Below are positions 19,932 through 28,955 of a stretch of 64,000 nt of DNA, one piece after another (the stretch's first letter is position 1; each line of letters starts with the position of its first letter). Source of the stretch: Pontibacterium granulatum (GTDB taxonomy: Bacteria > Pseudomonadota > Gammaproteobacteria > Pseudomonadales > Balneatricaceae). The stretch is taken from contig NZ_JASBRH010000012.1 in assembly GCF_029961155.1 (NCBI RefSeq), positions 1 to 64,000 on the forward strand, read 5' to 3'. Position numbers and translations under genes: made by a program. Below the pieces are notes generated by a model. The model was not told the DNA's origin. It did not search any database and was given only the letters and a program-made list of their open reading frames with translations.

Positions 19932-21215
19932 TCAGTTATGGTGAAAGTGCTCGATCCAGGCGGCGACCGCCAGTAACCGTTCATCATCGTGTGGCCGTCC
20001 AACAAGTTGCAGACCCAACGGCAAACCTTCACTATCCCTGGCGCCGGGCAGATTAATAACCGGTAGCCCCAACGCCTGCCACGGACGACTCATATGGGGT
20101 AGACCGGTGCGCTCGGTACCGAGAGGCGCAACGCCGGGAGCGGAGGGCGCAAGAATCAGATCGGCTTCGGCATGCTGTTTCCACAGCCATACACCGATCT
20201 TGCGGATTGACGCCAGTGCATCAAGGTACTCGGCATAGGAGATCTGATCACCGTGCACCATTAGCTCCCTGAATGGCTCGCTGAGCTGTTCTGGATGAGC
20301 AGCCTCGTAGGCAAGGTTACGACGTGCTTCGAACGCCAGTATTTGATGATGCAGTGCCACCAGTCGTTTGAGCAAATCGCAGCTATGCAGTTGCTGGATT
20401 TCAATACCCTGCACGCGCAGTTCTCGGCTCAATGCAATCAGCGCCTCGGTCATGGCCGGGTCAGTCTCGCCGATGGCGCTACCCAAACAGAGCAAAACCG
20501 ATTTGGGCTTGACCGGCGCAATCGCTGCCGCCGACTGTCCCAGCAACAGGGTCCGCACCAAACTGGCGTCTTGGGCCGAACGGCTCAGAATACCCAACGC
20601 ATCCAGTGACTGAGCCAGGGGCTGGACACCCCGTAATGACAACTCGCCGCGAGTGCAGACGTAGCCGCTGATACCGCAGAAAGCAGCCGGGCGGATTACC
20701 GAGGCAGCTGTTTGCGAACCCAGTGCTAGCGGAACCATTCCGGCGGCCACCGCAGCGGCAGAGCCGCTGGAGGAGCCTCCCGGCGTACGGCGGGGATCGT
20801 GAGGGTTGACCGTATCACCGGGTTTGAAATAGGCAAACTCGGTCGTGACTGTTTTGCCCATGATGATTGCACCTGCCTGTTTCAGACGAACCACGCAGGT
20901 TGCATCATCGTGCGGCCGACGCCCCCGATGGATTGGCGATCCGAGTTCAGTCGGCATCTCGGCCGTATCGATGATGTCCTTGATACCGACCGGCAGCCCT
21001 TTCAGCGGGCTGCGATCGTAGAACGTGCGGTTATCGCGGTATGTTTGTAGAACCTGCTGGCGGCTACGTAGAAACTGCCATGCGTTCAATTCCGCTTCAC
21101 GCTGATCCACCGCGTCAAAGCAAGCGTTGATCAAGGTTTCGGTATCCTGCTCACCCTGCTTGATGGCGGCCAGCATGGCAGACAGACTCCATTGGCTCGG
21201 ATCGGTACTCAGCAT
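19932..21215 (-). CDS. Amidase-signature hydrolase
   Basis: The 427-residue enzyme belongs to the amidase signature family. Lys79 (VGIKD), the cis-serine within GGSSSGS (148-150) and the nucleophile Ser172 in QTAASVIRPAAF make up the Ser-cisSer-Lys triad. The family hydrolyses amide or urea-type bonds; the substrate is not deducible. It is not GatA by context, because gatB and gatC are absent. Its ATG overlaps the stop of the DUF1116 gene by 7 bases, implying coupled translation. Confidence 0.88.
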   Translation of the reverse strand: MLSTDPSQWSLSAMLAAIKQGEQDTETLINACFDAVDQREAELNAWQFLRSRQQVLQTYRDNRTFYDRSPLKGLPVGIKDIIDTAEMPTELGSPIHRGRRPHDDATCVVRLKQAGAIIMGKTVTTEFAYFKPGDTVNPHDPRRTPGGSSSGSAAAVAAGMVPLALGSQTAASVIRPAAFCGISGYVCTRGELSLRGVQPLAQSLDALGILSRSAQDASLVRTLLLGQSAAAIAPVKPKSVLLCLGSAIGETDPAMTEALIALSRELRVQGIEIQQLHSCDLLKRLVALHHQILAFEARRNLAYEAAHPEQLSEPFRELMVHGDQISYAEYLDALASIRKIGVWLWKQHAEADLILAPSAPGVAPLGTERTGLPHMSRPWQALGLPVINLPGARDSEGLPLGLQLVGRPHDDERLLAVAAWIEHFHHN

Positions 21216-22396
21216 AAGCCTGCCTCAGACAAAACGTGTTGGAAGAAGGTTGCCGGAACGTCCACGACACCCCCTCCAATGCGTCCGGCGGTACCGGTCT
21301 GTTCGATCATCCCCAACAGTATCAGTGGCCCTGCAGCCTGGTTCACCACCTGGCGGGCACCTGTTATTACGAGGCGCTCCGGTAGGCGTGCTAGCGCTGC
21401 AGTCAACGCCTTCTTCGGACGGGACAGGGCATCGTCAGGTAAATATGAGCACAAGGCTTCACGGGACGCCGTCGCTGTATTCAGTACCTGGCCACCCAAA
21501 CCCAAAAAGTCCACCACGGCACTGTCACCGATTGCGCCCAGTGCGCGATACCCAGCGAACGCATCGTCGACTGCACCTTTTACTTCCGGTGCAGGCATAC
21601 ATATCCATTGGCCTGGCCGCGCTGCGACCTGTACGCCGAAGCTGACACCGTTGCCGCCGGCGCGGGTAATCAGCGAGCTATTTTCACTGCCTTCGGCCGC
21701 GCTCAACAGTAGGCTGCTGGCGGCCATCCACACGTTCAGAGCAAAGGCGGGTGAGCTGTGCAGAAAGTCACGGATTGCCGCAGGCGCGGCGCTAGCCTGC
21801 ACACCAAGTAGGGTCTCCGCCAATAGTTCAGAACCCACCAGAGTGCGGCCGTGACAGTCGTCGCCGGCTTCAAGTGCTGCGCTGATCATCGGCAGCAGTG
21901 CGATTGGTGCCAACAGCTGATAGCCGAGCCATTCGGCCAATTCACCATTCAGCCAGCGCAGGTGGTCAGGCAAGTCTGGGTCGAGTTTACCCAGCCGTGT
22001 GCAGTGCACCATTCCCTCGTTGATAACGGCATATTTCCGGTGTGTGGGTTGATTGGCGTTGGTCACCACCATCAGCGCCATTGAGGGTGAAGCCACCCCG
22101 GCCAGAGGTACCACGATATCGTGATCCTGAGCCGGCGCAACAGCGATCTCACCGGCCAGGATCGCGTCCCGTGCTTGAGCGTAGTCTTCGGCCCAGCCTT
22201 CATAAATGGCACCGATACAAAGTGAGTTCATCACCGGTGGTGGAATCTGCTCGGCACTGGTAAAGGGTGGTCCGGCATGCAGCAGGAGTTGGTCAGCATG
22301 CAGCAGGACATCGCGTACCCGGCACATACCGCTCCAGCGCGGATCGCAGCGCTTTACTTGCTCAAAAGCTTTCAGATCATCAGTCAGGTTCAGCAT
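21209..22396 (-). CDS. DUF1116 family protein (YlbE/AllG-like), divergent
   Basis: About 395 residues with DUF1116 landmarks: LLLHAGPPF, GAIYEGWAEDYAQA, AGVASPSMALMVV, GDDCHGRTL, and a glycine-rich C-terminal region RIGGGVVDVPATFF. In E. coli the family member YlbE (AllG) works with FdrA and YlbF in oxamate carbamoyltransferase; neither partner is present here. Canonical members, as I recall them, carry RMCGP after the LLHAGPP motif and a PCHHHDAVGP motif. Here these read EQIPPP and PAQDHDIVVP, so the active site may differ. The ATG at 22396 follows AAAGGAGGG; an in-frame ATG at 22432 lacks such a site. Confidence 0.75.
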   Translation of the reverse strand: MLNLTDDLKAFEQVKRCDPRWSGMCRVRDVLLHADQLLLHAGPPFTSAEQIPPPVMNSLCIGAIYEGWAEDYAQARDAILAGEIAVAPAQDHDIVVPLAGVASPSMALMVVTNANQPTHRKYAVINEGMVHCTRLGKLDPDLPDHLRWLNGELAEWLGYQLLAPIALLPMISAALEAGDDCHGRTLVGSELLAETLLGVQASAAPAAIRDFLHSSPAFALNVWMAASSLLLSAAEGSENSSLITRAGGNGVSFGVQVAARPGQWICMPAPEVKGAVDDAFAGYRALGAIGDSAVVDFLGLGGQVLNTATASREALCSYLPDDALSRPKKALTAALARLPERLVITGARQVVNQAAGPLILLGMIEQTGTAGRIGGGVVDVPATFFQHVLSEAGLC

Positions 22397-22447
22397 TGGG
22401 GGCGTTCCCTCCTTTAAATAGAACATCTGCACCAGTCACAGGCGACT

Positions 22448-23059
22448 TCAGTCGGCGCGCACCCAACTTTCACTGTTGGCGAGGGCTGCGGATTGGGCGA
22501 TTCGGTCGAGAAAGTCCCGCTCTACGGTCTGGCCGGTGATTGCCTGACCGTTGATCTCGACACAGGCGCTGCTGGCGGGTTGGAACACACAGAACATTTC
22601 ATGTTCGCCGGTTTGGGTTTCTGCCGGTGGCAGGGCTACCGCGAAGGTGTCCTGAAGGTCTTTCCAAATCATGTCGATCTGAAGGTTATGGCTGTCAGAG
22701 GTGGCGCGCTCGGTAACATGGGCTGGATAGTCGGCCAGAGTTTCGAAGCGGGCGTCCGCCACGTATTCCAGCGTATCCAGTGCCACGGCTGGGCGGAACA
22801 GACCGAAGCGGCGTACGAACTGATCCACCAGATAACGGGCCAGTTCCAGGTTATCGGTCAGGCACAGGCGCACCGCGTTGGTGTCCTCCTTCTGGTAGGG
22901 ATTCTCCAGCACCAATATTGCCTGGCCGCGACCGTAGTCGGAGGCGGCAATGCGGAAATACAGGGAGAGGGACGACCAGTCGCCCTTTGGGTCGGTTTTC
23001 AGATAGATAAACGGGTTATCACCGGTCCAGTCAACTTTGCCAGTACGGATGGAATTCAT
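22448..23059 (-). CDS. Conserved-looking protein of unknown function in the Rieske cluster
   Basis: About 203 residues, MNSIRTGKVDWTGDNPFIYL onward; soluble, no signal peptide or membrane segment. It contains a mixed alpha/beta-looking region with two cysteines in the C-terminal part (MFCVFQPASSACVEI). I do not recognise the family. The ATG at 23059 is preceded by GAGAGATAACCCA; an in-frame GTG at 23074 is also possible. It lies between the SDR and DUF1116 genes in one tight leftward operon, which implies a role in the same pathway. Confidence 0.7.
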   Translation of the reverse strand: MNSIRTGKVDWTGDNPFIYLKTDPKGDWSSLSLYFRIAASDYGRGQAILVLENPYQKEDTNAVRLCLTDNLELARYLVDQFVRRFGLFRPAVALDTLEYVADARFETLADYPAHVTERATSDSHNLQIDMIWKDLQDTFAVALPPAETQTGEHEMFCVFQPASSACVEINGQAITGQTVERDFLDRIAQSAALANSESWVRAD

Positions 23060-23101
23060 TGGGTTATCTCTCACTTAGCGATTTTGTTTTTGTTATGGTG
23101 A

Positions 23102-23977
23102 TCAGCGGTGCGCCTTGGACTTGGCCAGGGCCCGCAGTTGCTCGAAGTTGGACGTCGGTTGCCAGCCCAGCAGTTCTTTCGCTTTGGCACTGCTGAAGAT
23201 CGAGGCACGTGGGTTCTGCTGATATTTGCGCGGATTCTCGATCGGAGGCAGTTCGCCAATGACTTGCCGGTACCAGTCCAGGGTTGGTTGCGGATGCGAT
23301 GTGTCGTCGGCACTGAGGAAGAAAGCGCCGTATTTCAGTCCCTGAAGTTTTACTGCCGCATGGAATGCGGTGGCTACATCTTCGGCGGTTACGTAGTAGA
23401 ACAGCCAGTGACGTTCCGGTGCGTCAACAAAGTCGATGTATTGCTGCAGGGTTTCCTCCAGTACCACGGCCAGCGGACGCAGGCAGATCACCTCCATATC
23501 GAAACCGTCAGCGAAACTTTGCGCCATCTGTTCCATCACGATCTTACTGACGCTGTAGGCCTGGACTGGTTTGTTGGTATGGGTTTCATCCACAGGCAAG
23601 CTCTGTGGTGTCCAGTCCGGTCGCATTTCGGACAGGCCGCAGGCAGAGATGCTGGAACAGAGTACAACTTTCTTGATACCCAGTTCGGAGGCGGCCTGCA
23701 GCACGTGCCAGGTACCGCGGACGTTGACGTCGATGTATTTTTCCGGCTCGCAGGCCCAGTCATAATCCAGTGCCGCCAGATGCACGACGGCATCGGCGCC
23801 CTGCATCGCCTGCCGCAACTGATCCAGCGCCATGACATTGGTTTCCACAAAGTGAGCGTCTGCATCACCGGCAACCAAGTCGGCGATAACCACCTCGTAT
23901 TCGGTTAGTAACTGGCGTACTACATAACGACCCACACGACCGGAACCTCCGGTCACTACTACCCGTTGCTTAGACAT
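23102..23977 (-). CDS. NAD(P)-dependent epimerase/dehydratase (extended SDR)
   Basis: The 291-residue protein has a Rossmann start VVVTGGSGRVGRYVVRQLL and the conserved SDR pieces VVHLAALDYDW, CSSISACG and catalytic Y-x3-K in AYSVSKIVMEQ. Extended SDRs oxidise, reduce or epimerise sugars and related hydroxy compounds. In this operon it probably handles an intermediate alcohol or aldehyde; the substrate is unknown. Confidence 0.85.
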   Translation of the reverse strand: MSKQRVVVTGGSGRVGRYVVRQLLTEYEVVIADLVAGDADAHFVETNVMALDQLRQAMQGADAVVHLAALDYDWACEPEKYIDVNVRGTWHVLQAASELGIKKVVLCSSISACGLSEMRPDWTPQSLPVDETHTNKPVQAYSVSKIVMEQMAQSFADGFDMEVICLRPLAVVLEETLQQYIDFVDAPERHWLFYYVTAEDVATAFHAAVKLQGLKYGAFFLSADDTSHPQPTLDWYRQVIGELPPIENPRKYQQNPRASIFSSAKAKELLGWQPTSNFEQLRALAKSKAHR

Positions 23978-24019
23978 ATAGAACTACCTTAAATAACTGT
24001 TGGAAAAGGGTGGTTGTGC

Positions 24020-25003
24020 TCATAGATCCAGGACTAACTCATCGCTCAGGGCACGCGATACGCAGAGCATCATATAGTCGTTGTCGGCCTTCTCTTCAGG
24101 CGAGAGAACCGCATCGCGATGATCCGGTGTACCGGCCAGAACGCCGGTTTCACAGGAACCGCACACACCGTCACCGCATGAGCTGGGAATTTTGAAACCG
24201 TTTTCACGCAGTACGCTGAGTACAGAACGGCCTTCGGGGATATGCAGGCGCTGTCCGGTGCTGTTAATCACGACATCGAACGCGTTACCGCGAGTATCCA
24301 CATCACCGCCACTGAAGCGCTCGATATGCAGGCTCCATTGATCCTGTGTCGCAGCCATGCCCTCCAGTGCATCAAGCAGCCCTTTTGGGCCGCAGGAGTA
24401 TACGGAGGTATCGGCATCGCATTCGGTCAACAGGGCTGTGAGATCAAGCGGTCCATCTTCGGCATCACCATTGAGACGGATACGGTTACTGTCGTATGCA
24501 GTGAGCCGGTCCAACAGCGACATCCGACTCCGGTCTCGGGCCAGATAGACCAAACGCCAGTCGATCCCTTCTGCATCGGCCTGCTGGATCATCGGCAACA
24601 TCGGCGTGATACCGATACCACCGGCGATGAACAGGACCTTCTTGCGGGGCGCAAACGGGAAAAGGTTACGCGGCTGGGAGACCTGTAGAGTGTCGCCCTC
24701 GCGCAGACCTTTGTGGATGAATCGTGATCCACCACGGCCGCTATCTTCGCGTAATACGGCGACCTGCCACTGTGTCTGATCCCGGTAGTCGCTGCACAGG
24801 GAATACTGGCGCAGCAAAACATCATCGCTAGACGCAGGTGCAGCACCGTTACGGTAAAGAGAGAGGGCCAGCTCAATATGAGAACCCGGTGTCCAGTGGG
24901 GTAAGGGCTGACCGTCTTGGGAGACCAGAGTTAATCCGATCACATCATCGGTTAGTTTCTCCTTACGGGCGACACGCAGCATCAGTCTGTCATCGTTGGA
25001 CAT
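24020..25003 (-). CDS. PDR/VanB-type reductase component of the Rieske oxygenase
   Basis: The 327-residue protein has an FMN-binding domain (RQYSLCSDY), a NAD-binding domain (FIAGGIGITPMLPMI) and a C-terminal plant-type [2Fe-2S] ferredoxin with cysteines in SSCGDGVCGSCETG and a later LCVSRA. This is the domain order of VanB, phthalate dioxygenase reductase and CntB. It passes electrons from NAD(P)H to the oxygenase encoded 119 bases upstream. Confidence 0.92.
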   Translation of the reverse strand: MSNDDRLMLRVARKEKLTDDVIGLTLVSQDGQPLPHWTPGSHIELALSLYRNGAAPASSDDVLLRQYSLCSDYRDQTQWQVAVLREDSGRGGSRFIHKGLREGDTLQVSQPRNLFPFAPRKKVLFIAGGIGITPMLPMIQQADAEGIDWRLVYLARDRSRMSLLDRLTAYDSNRIRLNGDAEDGPLDLTALLTECDADTSVYSCGPKGLLDALEGMAATQDQWSLHIERFSGGDVDTRGNAFDVVINSTGQRLHIPEGRSVLSVLRENGFKIPSSCGDGVCGSCETGVLAGTPDHRDAVLSPEEKADNDYMMLCVSRALSDELVLDL

Positions 25004-25122
25004 AAGACCACCCTTTTAAAATAAGTACGGATATAACGATCCGCATTGTTCTTGTTATAACGGGGCCAACGGCACCTCAGAGGGATAGAAACCCGCTGTG
25101 CCCCGGTGGAGCGGATTCGTGA

Positions 25123-26316
25123 TCAGGCGCCGTCAGCGGCACTGTCTTCAGCGCGATACTTATCGATCAGCCAGTTTTGCAGACGCTGAATCACTTTTTC
25201 GTCGGAGGTCAGACGACCACGGGTTGCATGTTGGGACTGAAAACCCACCTGACAGGAGCGCCAGGCGAAAACATCCTCTTCCATCACCGGCCAGAGGTCG
25301 TCGTGTTCTTTCTGGAAGTTGTCCTGGAAGTCGTCCCGCTGCAGAGTGGATTCTGGATACATCCAGGAAACGCCGTACAACGATGTCTTCGCGCCGGTCG
25401 GCAACCACATGAAGTACTTCACCTTATCCGGCATGGCGACGATCAGCAGGTTGGGTGCAACCGTGACATAGGACAGCTGGGACCGCTCTGCGTCGGTGAG
25501 ACCTTCCATCGCTGGCTGCAGAATGGACCCGGTATGGGTTGGTGCAGCGTCCTTATGGGGGCTGATCAGGTTGTAGGACACCAGTCCCCGGCCTACATCG
25601 TTGAATTTAACTTCCTCGTCAACATTGCTCTGTGGTAGGGGAAACATGTCACCCCAGGATGAGCCGTGCAGGAAAGAACAGTGGTAGCACTCGTCGTTGA
25701 AGATCTTCCAGTTCCAGTCGAACGGTTCCATCTCCAGCGGCTCAGGTGCACGTAACTCGGACATCTTGTAGTTGCGAAGTTGTTCACCCAGATTGCCCAG
25801 GCGGTCGCTCAGTGGTGGCAAGCTTTCATCTTGAGTACAGAAGATAAAACCTTCCCATATCTCCGTACGCAGCTTCGGCAGGCACACATCCTTAACATTG
25901 AACTCCTCGTCGTCCTTGTCGGTCAGGCCCGGTGCGGAGGTTAACTCACCCTGGGTGTTGTAGACCCAGGCGTGTAGCGGACAACGCAAACGGCGGGTAT
26001 TGCCACGCCCCTCGACAATCAGCATGCCGCGGTGCTGGCAGACATTAGACACCACATTGATGGAGCCGCTGCGATCACGGATCACCACCAATGGATCGTC
26101 ACCGACGGTGATGGTGTAGTAGTCACCTGTATCCGGAATATCATTGGCACGACCGACACAGAACCATTCGTGGCTCCATACGGCGTTCATCTCAAACTGA
26201 TAAAAGTCTTCCGAAGTAAAACACTCCGGTGGCAGAGAATATACCGCACCGCCGTCACTGTAACTGGAATCGAATTCAGCAATAGGGATTGGGCTTTTTA
26301 TTGTTTTTTTAGTCAT
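25123..26316 (-). CDS. Rieske non-heme iron oxygenase, large subunit (quaternary-amine type motif)
   Basis: The 397-residue protein binds a Rieske [2Fe-2S] centre through C93-x-H95 and C112-x2-H115 (CQHRG and CPLHAW). The mononuclear iron site is in NDECYHCSFLHG: His212 and His217 with a preceding Glu209. The ECYHC string and Glu at the electron-bridge position resemble GbcA (glycine betaine) and CntA (carnitine) rather than naphthalene-type dioxygenases, where this residue is Asp. Likely chemistry is oxidative C-N cleavage or hydroxylation of an N-alkyl substrate, but the substrate is unknown. An AGGAG site precedes the ATG. First gene of the leftward operon. Confidence 0.9.
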   Translation of the reverse strand: MTKKTIKSPIPIAEFDSSYSDGGAVYSLPPECFTSEDFYQFEMNAVWSHEWFCVGRANDIPDTGDYYTITVGDDPLVVIRDRSGSINVVSNVCQHRGMLIVEGRGNTRRLRCPLHAWVYNTQGELTSAPGLTDKDDEEFNVKDVCLPKLRTEIWEGFIFCTQDESLPPLSDRLGNLGEQLRNYKMSELRAPEPLEMEPFDWNWKIFNDECYHCSFLHGSSWGDMFPLPQSNVDEEVKFNDVGRGLVSYNLISPHKDAAPTHTGSILQPAMEGLTDAERSQLSYVTVAPNLLIVAMPDKVKYFMWLPTGAKTSLYGVSWMYPESTLQRDDFQDNFQKEHDDLWPVMEEDVFAWRSCQVGFQSQHATRGRLTSDEKVIQRLQNWLIDKYRAEDSAADGA

Positions 26317-26650
26317 ACCGCTAAAGCTCCTGCGAAATGTGTTAATAAGTTAATTTGTTTTGATACTGTTTTTTTTGGTTGGCTTTTCAAGGTTGGCTTT
26401 TTAAGCCTCGTTAAAAATGTTCTCAAAAATTTGTGAGTATAAGAACAAAGCAAACTTCAATGTGATGTGAATATTTCTCAAACCTGTATGTACAACAAAG
26501 GCTGGTGGATAACTGTGAATTTATATTCACGTTGAATCTCAGTGAAGCAAGTAAAGCTCAACCAGCTTTGAGGAAAACTAAACATTGTTGATGGCGGGTT
26601 TTTGTACAATAAGATTGCTTAATAGTGTTTGAGATAAAGAGAATAAAAAT
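26317..26650. promoter_or_regulatory. Divergent promoter region between the Rieske operon and the glyoxalase-like gene
   Basis: This AT-rich 334-base gap holds no gene. It contains a perfect palindrome GTGAAT-TTAT-ATTCAC (26515-26530), preceded by AACT. A related AACTGTGA...ATTCAC string occurs at 30811-30829 before the TRAP genes. CTCA-N8-TGAG (CTCAAAAATTTGTGAG) lies farther left. These are candidate LysR operator sites; no clear sigma-70 boxes were assigned. Confidence 0.5.
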
Positions 26651-27061
26651 ATGTCTGAAAATATTAAATTTCGTCTGGATCACACCATGATTCGGGTTGC
26701 CGATCTTGATAAGTCAATCGATTTTTATACCCGGATTATGGGGATGAAAGTGCTGCGTAAAAATGAATATCCAGGTGGACGATTTACCAATGTGTTTGTA
26801 GGGTTCGGGCCGGAAAACGAAACTACAACGTTGGAGCTCACCAATAACTGGGATATTACCGAACCGTATGACAAAGGTGACGCATACGGCCATCTGGCAT
26901 TTAATGTGGATAACGTAGTAGAGGCGATGGCTTACCTGGAAGCAGAAGGTGTCCGCATTAAAAGCCCCGCCAAAGCTATGAATCACGGTACCCGCATGTT
27001 GGGATTTATCTTTGATCCCGATGGTTACGTCATTGAGCTGAACGAACCGCTCAACGGTTAG
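26651..27061 (+). CDS. gloA: Glyoxalase I-like VOC metalloenzyme
   Basis: The 136-residue protein resembles lactoylglutathione lyase (E. coli GloA, 135 residues). The four metal ligands are visible: His in LDHTMIRV, Glu in TLELTNNW, His in AYGHLAFNV and Glu in YVIELNEP. GloA converts the methylglyoxal-glutathione adduct to S-lactoylglutathione. It is the only plus-strand gene in the island and diverges from the Rieske operon. It may be a housekeeping enzyme or may handle a reactive carbonyl from the pathway. Confidence 0.82.
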   Translation: MSENIKFRLDHTMIRVADLDKSIDFYTRIMGMKVLRKNEYPGGRFTNVFVGFGPENETTTLELTNNWDITEPYDKGDAYGHLAFNVDNVVEAMAYLEAEGVRIKSPAKAMNHGTRMLGFIFDPDGYVIELNEPLNG

Positions 27062-27066
27062 TAAAG

Positions 27067-27097
27067 AAAAAGCCAGCCCATCAAGGCTGGCTTTTTT
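27067..27097. terminator. Terminator between the glyoxalase and UspA genes
   Basis: AAAAAGCCAGCC / GGCTGGCTTTTTT with a CATCAA loop, lying between two convergent stops; usable in both directions. Confidence 0.92.
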
Positions 27098-27116
27098 ATA
27101 CCCGGATCCACAGAGA

Positions 27117-27614
27117 CTACTGCGGATAGTCCTTGCCGGTTGGCACGACATAGACCGGAACACGACTGCGCTTGATCACTTTTTGCGTGGTATGACTCTG
27201 GCTGTGCAGACCCAGTTTATGTTCGGTCCCCATTACAATCAGGTCTACCTCCTGCTCCCTGGCAACCCGCAGGATCGCTTCATCGTGTTCGCCTTCCACC
27301 ACCATCGGTGTTACCTGAACGGCGTTGTCCGTACCCAGGTCATACAGCTCCTCATCGAAGAAAAGCTGGACACGGGCGCGCATCTGCTCGGTGATCTTAT
27401 TGATGCCTTCGTTCTGCACCTGCTTGACCAGTGCGGCTGGCAGATACTGACGAATCAACGCTTCGCCCAGCTCGCCTACAGGACTCATGACATGCAGCAT
27501 GATCAGCTCGGCGCTGTTCTGCTGTGCCATCTGAATCGCGTGACGGTACACCGCGCGGGTATAAGGGCCCAGCGAAGTTGTATAAAGAATCTTGTTTATA
27601 TCTGGAAGACTCAT
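27117..27614 (-). CDS. Universal stress protein of the TRAP operon (TeaD-like)
   Basis: The 165-residue product is a single UspA domain: start INKILYTTSLGPYTRAVYRH, nucleotide-binding region VDLIVMGTEHKLGLHSQSHT and end RSRVPVYVVPTG. It is the last gene of the TRAP operon. In Halomonas, TeaD occupies the same place in teaABCD and binds ATP to tune ectoine import. The ATG at 27614 gives a normal Usp start; upstream in-frame codons fall in intergenic-looking sequence. Confidence 0.88.
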   Translation of the reverse strand: MSLPDINKILYTTSLGPYTRAVYRHAIQMAQQNSAELIMLHVMSPVGELGEALIRQYLPAALVKQVQNEGINKITEQMRARVQLFFDEELYDLGTDNAVQVTPMVVEGEHDEAILRVAREQEVDLIVMGTEHKLGLHSQSHTTQKVIKRSRVPVYVVPTGKDYPQ

Positions 27615-27640
27615 AGCAATACCTGTTATCCGGTTGTGGT

Positions 27641-28945
27641 TTACATCATGTTTGGCAGCACGAGTACAACCTGCGGGAACAGGCTGATGATTACGACGGC
27701 GATACACATCAGGATAAAGAACGGAAACGCCGCCTGGACCACCCGTCCGATTGATTGCCCGGTCAGTCCCTGCAGGATAAACAGGTTGAAACCTACCGGC
27801 GGTGTCATCTGTGCCAGCTCAACCATCAGTACCAGAAATACGCCGTACCAGATTGGATCGAATCCGGCTTGCAGAATCAGTGGTAGCGTTATCGGCAGGC
27901 TCATCACGATGATGGAGATACCATCCAGGAAGAAACCGAGCAGGATATAAAAAGCGGCCAGAATCAGCAGCAGTCCATATGGAGACAACGCCATGCTTTC
28001 GATCAGTGTCACCAGCTGTACCGGAATATGCAGATAGCCGATGGCGGTGGATAAAAAGGCTGCCGACACCAGTATTGAGCACACCATACAGGAGGTTTTT
28101 ACCGCGCCCATCGCCGCTTCAATGACGATATCCCATGAGAAGCTTCCCATCAGAATGATTAGCACGAAAGTGGCCATTACCCCTACGGCTGCAGCTTCCG
28201 ATGGTGTGGCGATACCGCTGTAAATTCCCCCCAGCACAAGCACGATGAGGGTGACAATCGGCAGCAAATCTTTCAGCCCGGACAGGCATTGCTGCAGGCT
28301 GATACGTTCATCGGACGCCGGTGCCAGCTGAGGGCTCATTACGCAACGAACGATGATGTAAGAGGAGTACAAAAAAGCAACCAGCAAGCCCGGCATGATG
28401 CCGGCGGCAAACAGTTTGGAGATCGAAACCTCTGCCAGAACACCGTAGATGATCATGACGATGGACGGAGGGATCAACAGGCCAAGGCTACCGGCACCTG
28501 CGAGAGAGCCCACGGACAGGGCATTGTTATAACTGCGCTCAGCCAGGGCTGTTGTGGTGATCTTGCCAACGGTTGCTGTGGTGGCCGAAGTGGATCCGCT
28601 GACGGCGGCAAACAGGGTGCAGCCGAGCACGTTAGTATGCAGCAGGCGCCCCGGCATCCATTGCACCAACGGTGACAGTCCGCGGAACAGACGGTCTGAG
28701 ATATCGGTACGGAAGATGATCTCTCCCATCCAGATAAACAGCGGAATGGCGGACAGCTCCCAGGCGCTGGCACTGCGCCAGACAACCGAACGGGCGATAA
28801 AACCGATTCGATCGATGGAGAAGTCCGCGATAAAAAACAGGCTGCTAATCGCAACAAGAAACAGGCCGACAAACACCCAGGTTCCCAGTCCGAGAAACAG
28901 TATGATCAGGGCCAGCATAAGGCCCATATGCATTAAAACATCCAT
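27641..28945 (-). CDS. TRAP transporter large permease (DctM type)
   Basis: The 434-residue protein is strongly hydrophobic with about 12 membrane segments. It has DctM family pieces such as LFAAVSGSTSATTATVGKIT, AGSLGLLIPPSIVMIIYGVL and PSEAAAVGVMATFV. It forms the ion-coupled channel for substrate delivered by the periplasmic DctP. Ten bases separate it from the upstream DctQ gene. Confidence 0.95.
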   Translation of the reverse strand: MDVLMHMGLMLALIILFLGLGTWVFVGLFLVAISSLFFIADFSIDRIGFIARSVVWRSASAWELSAIPLFIWMGEIIFRTDISDRLFRGLSPLVQWMPGRLLHTNVLGCTLFAAVSGSTSATTATVGKITTTALAERSYNNALSVGSLAGAGSLGLLIPPSIVMIIYGVLAEVSISKLFAAGIMPGLLVAFLYSSYIIVRCVMSPQLAPASDERISLQQCLSGLKDLLPIVTLIVLVLGGIYSGIATPSEAAAVGVMATFVLIILMGSFSWDIVIEAAMGAVKTSCMVCSILVSAAFLSTAIGYLHIPVQLVTLIESMALSPYGLLLILAAFYILLGFFLDGISIIVMSLPITLPLILQAGFDPIWYGVFLVLMVELAQMTPPVGFNLFILQGLTGQSIGRVVQAAFPFFILMCIAVVIISLFPQVVLVLPNMM

Positions 28946-28955
28946 AACTCACCCA

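Noticed and set aside
26651-27061. Extradiol dioxygenase for the pathway
   Set aside because: VOC fold, but length, four-ligand pattern and sequence match glyoxalase I, not an extradiol enzyme.
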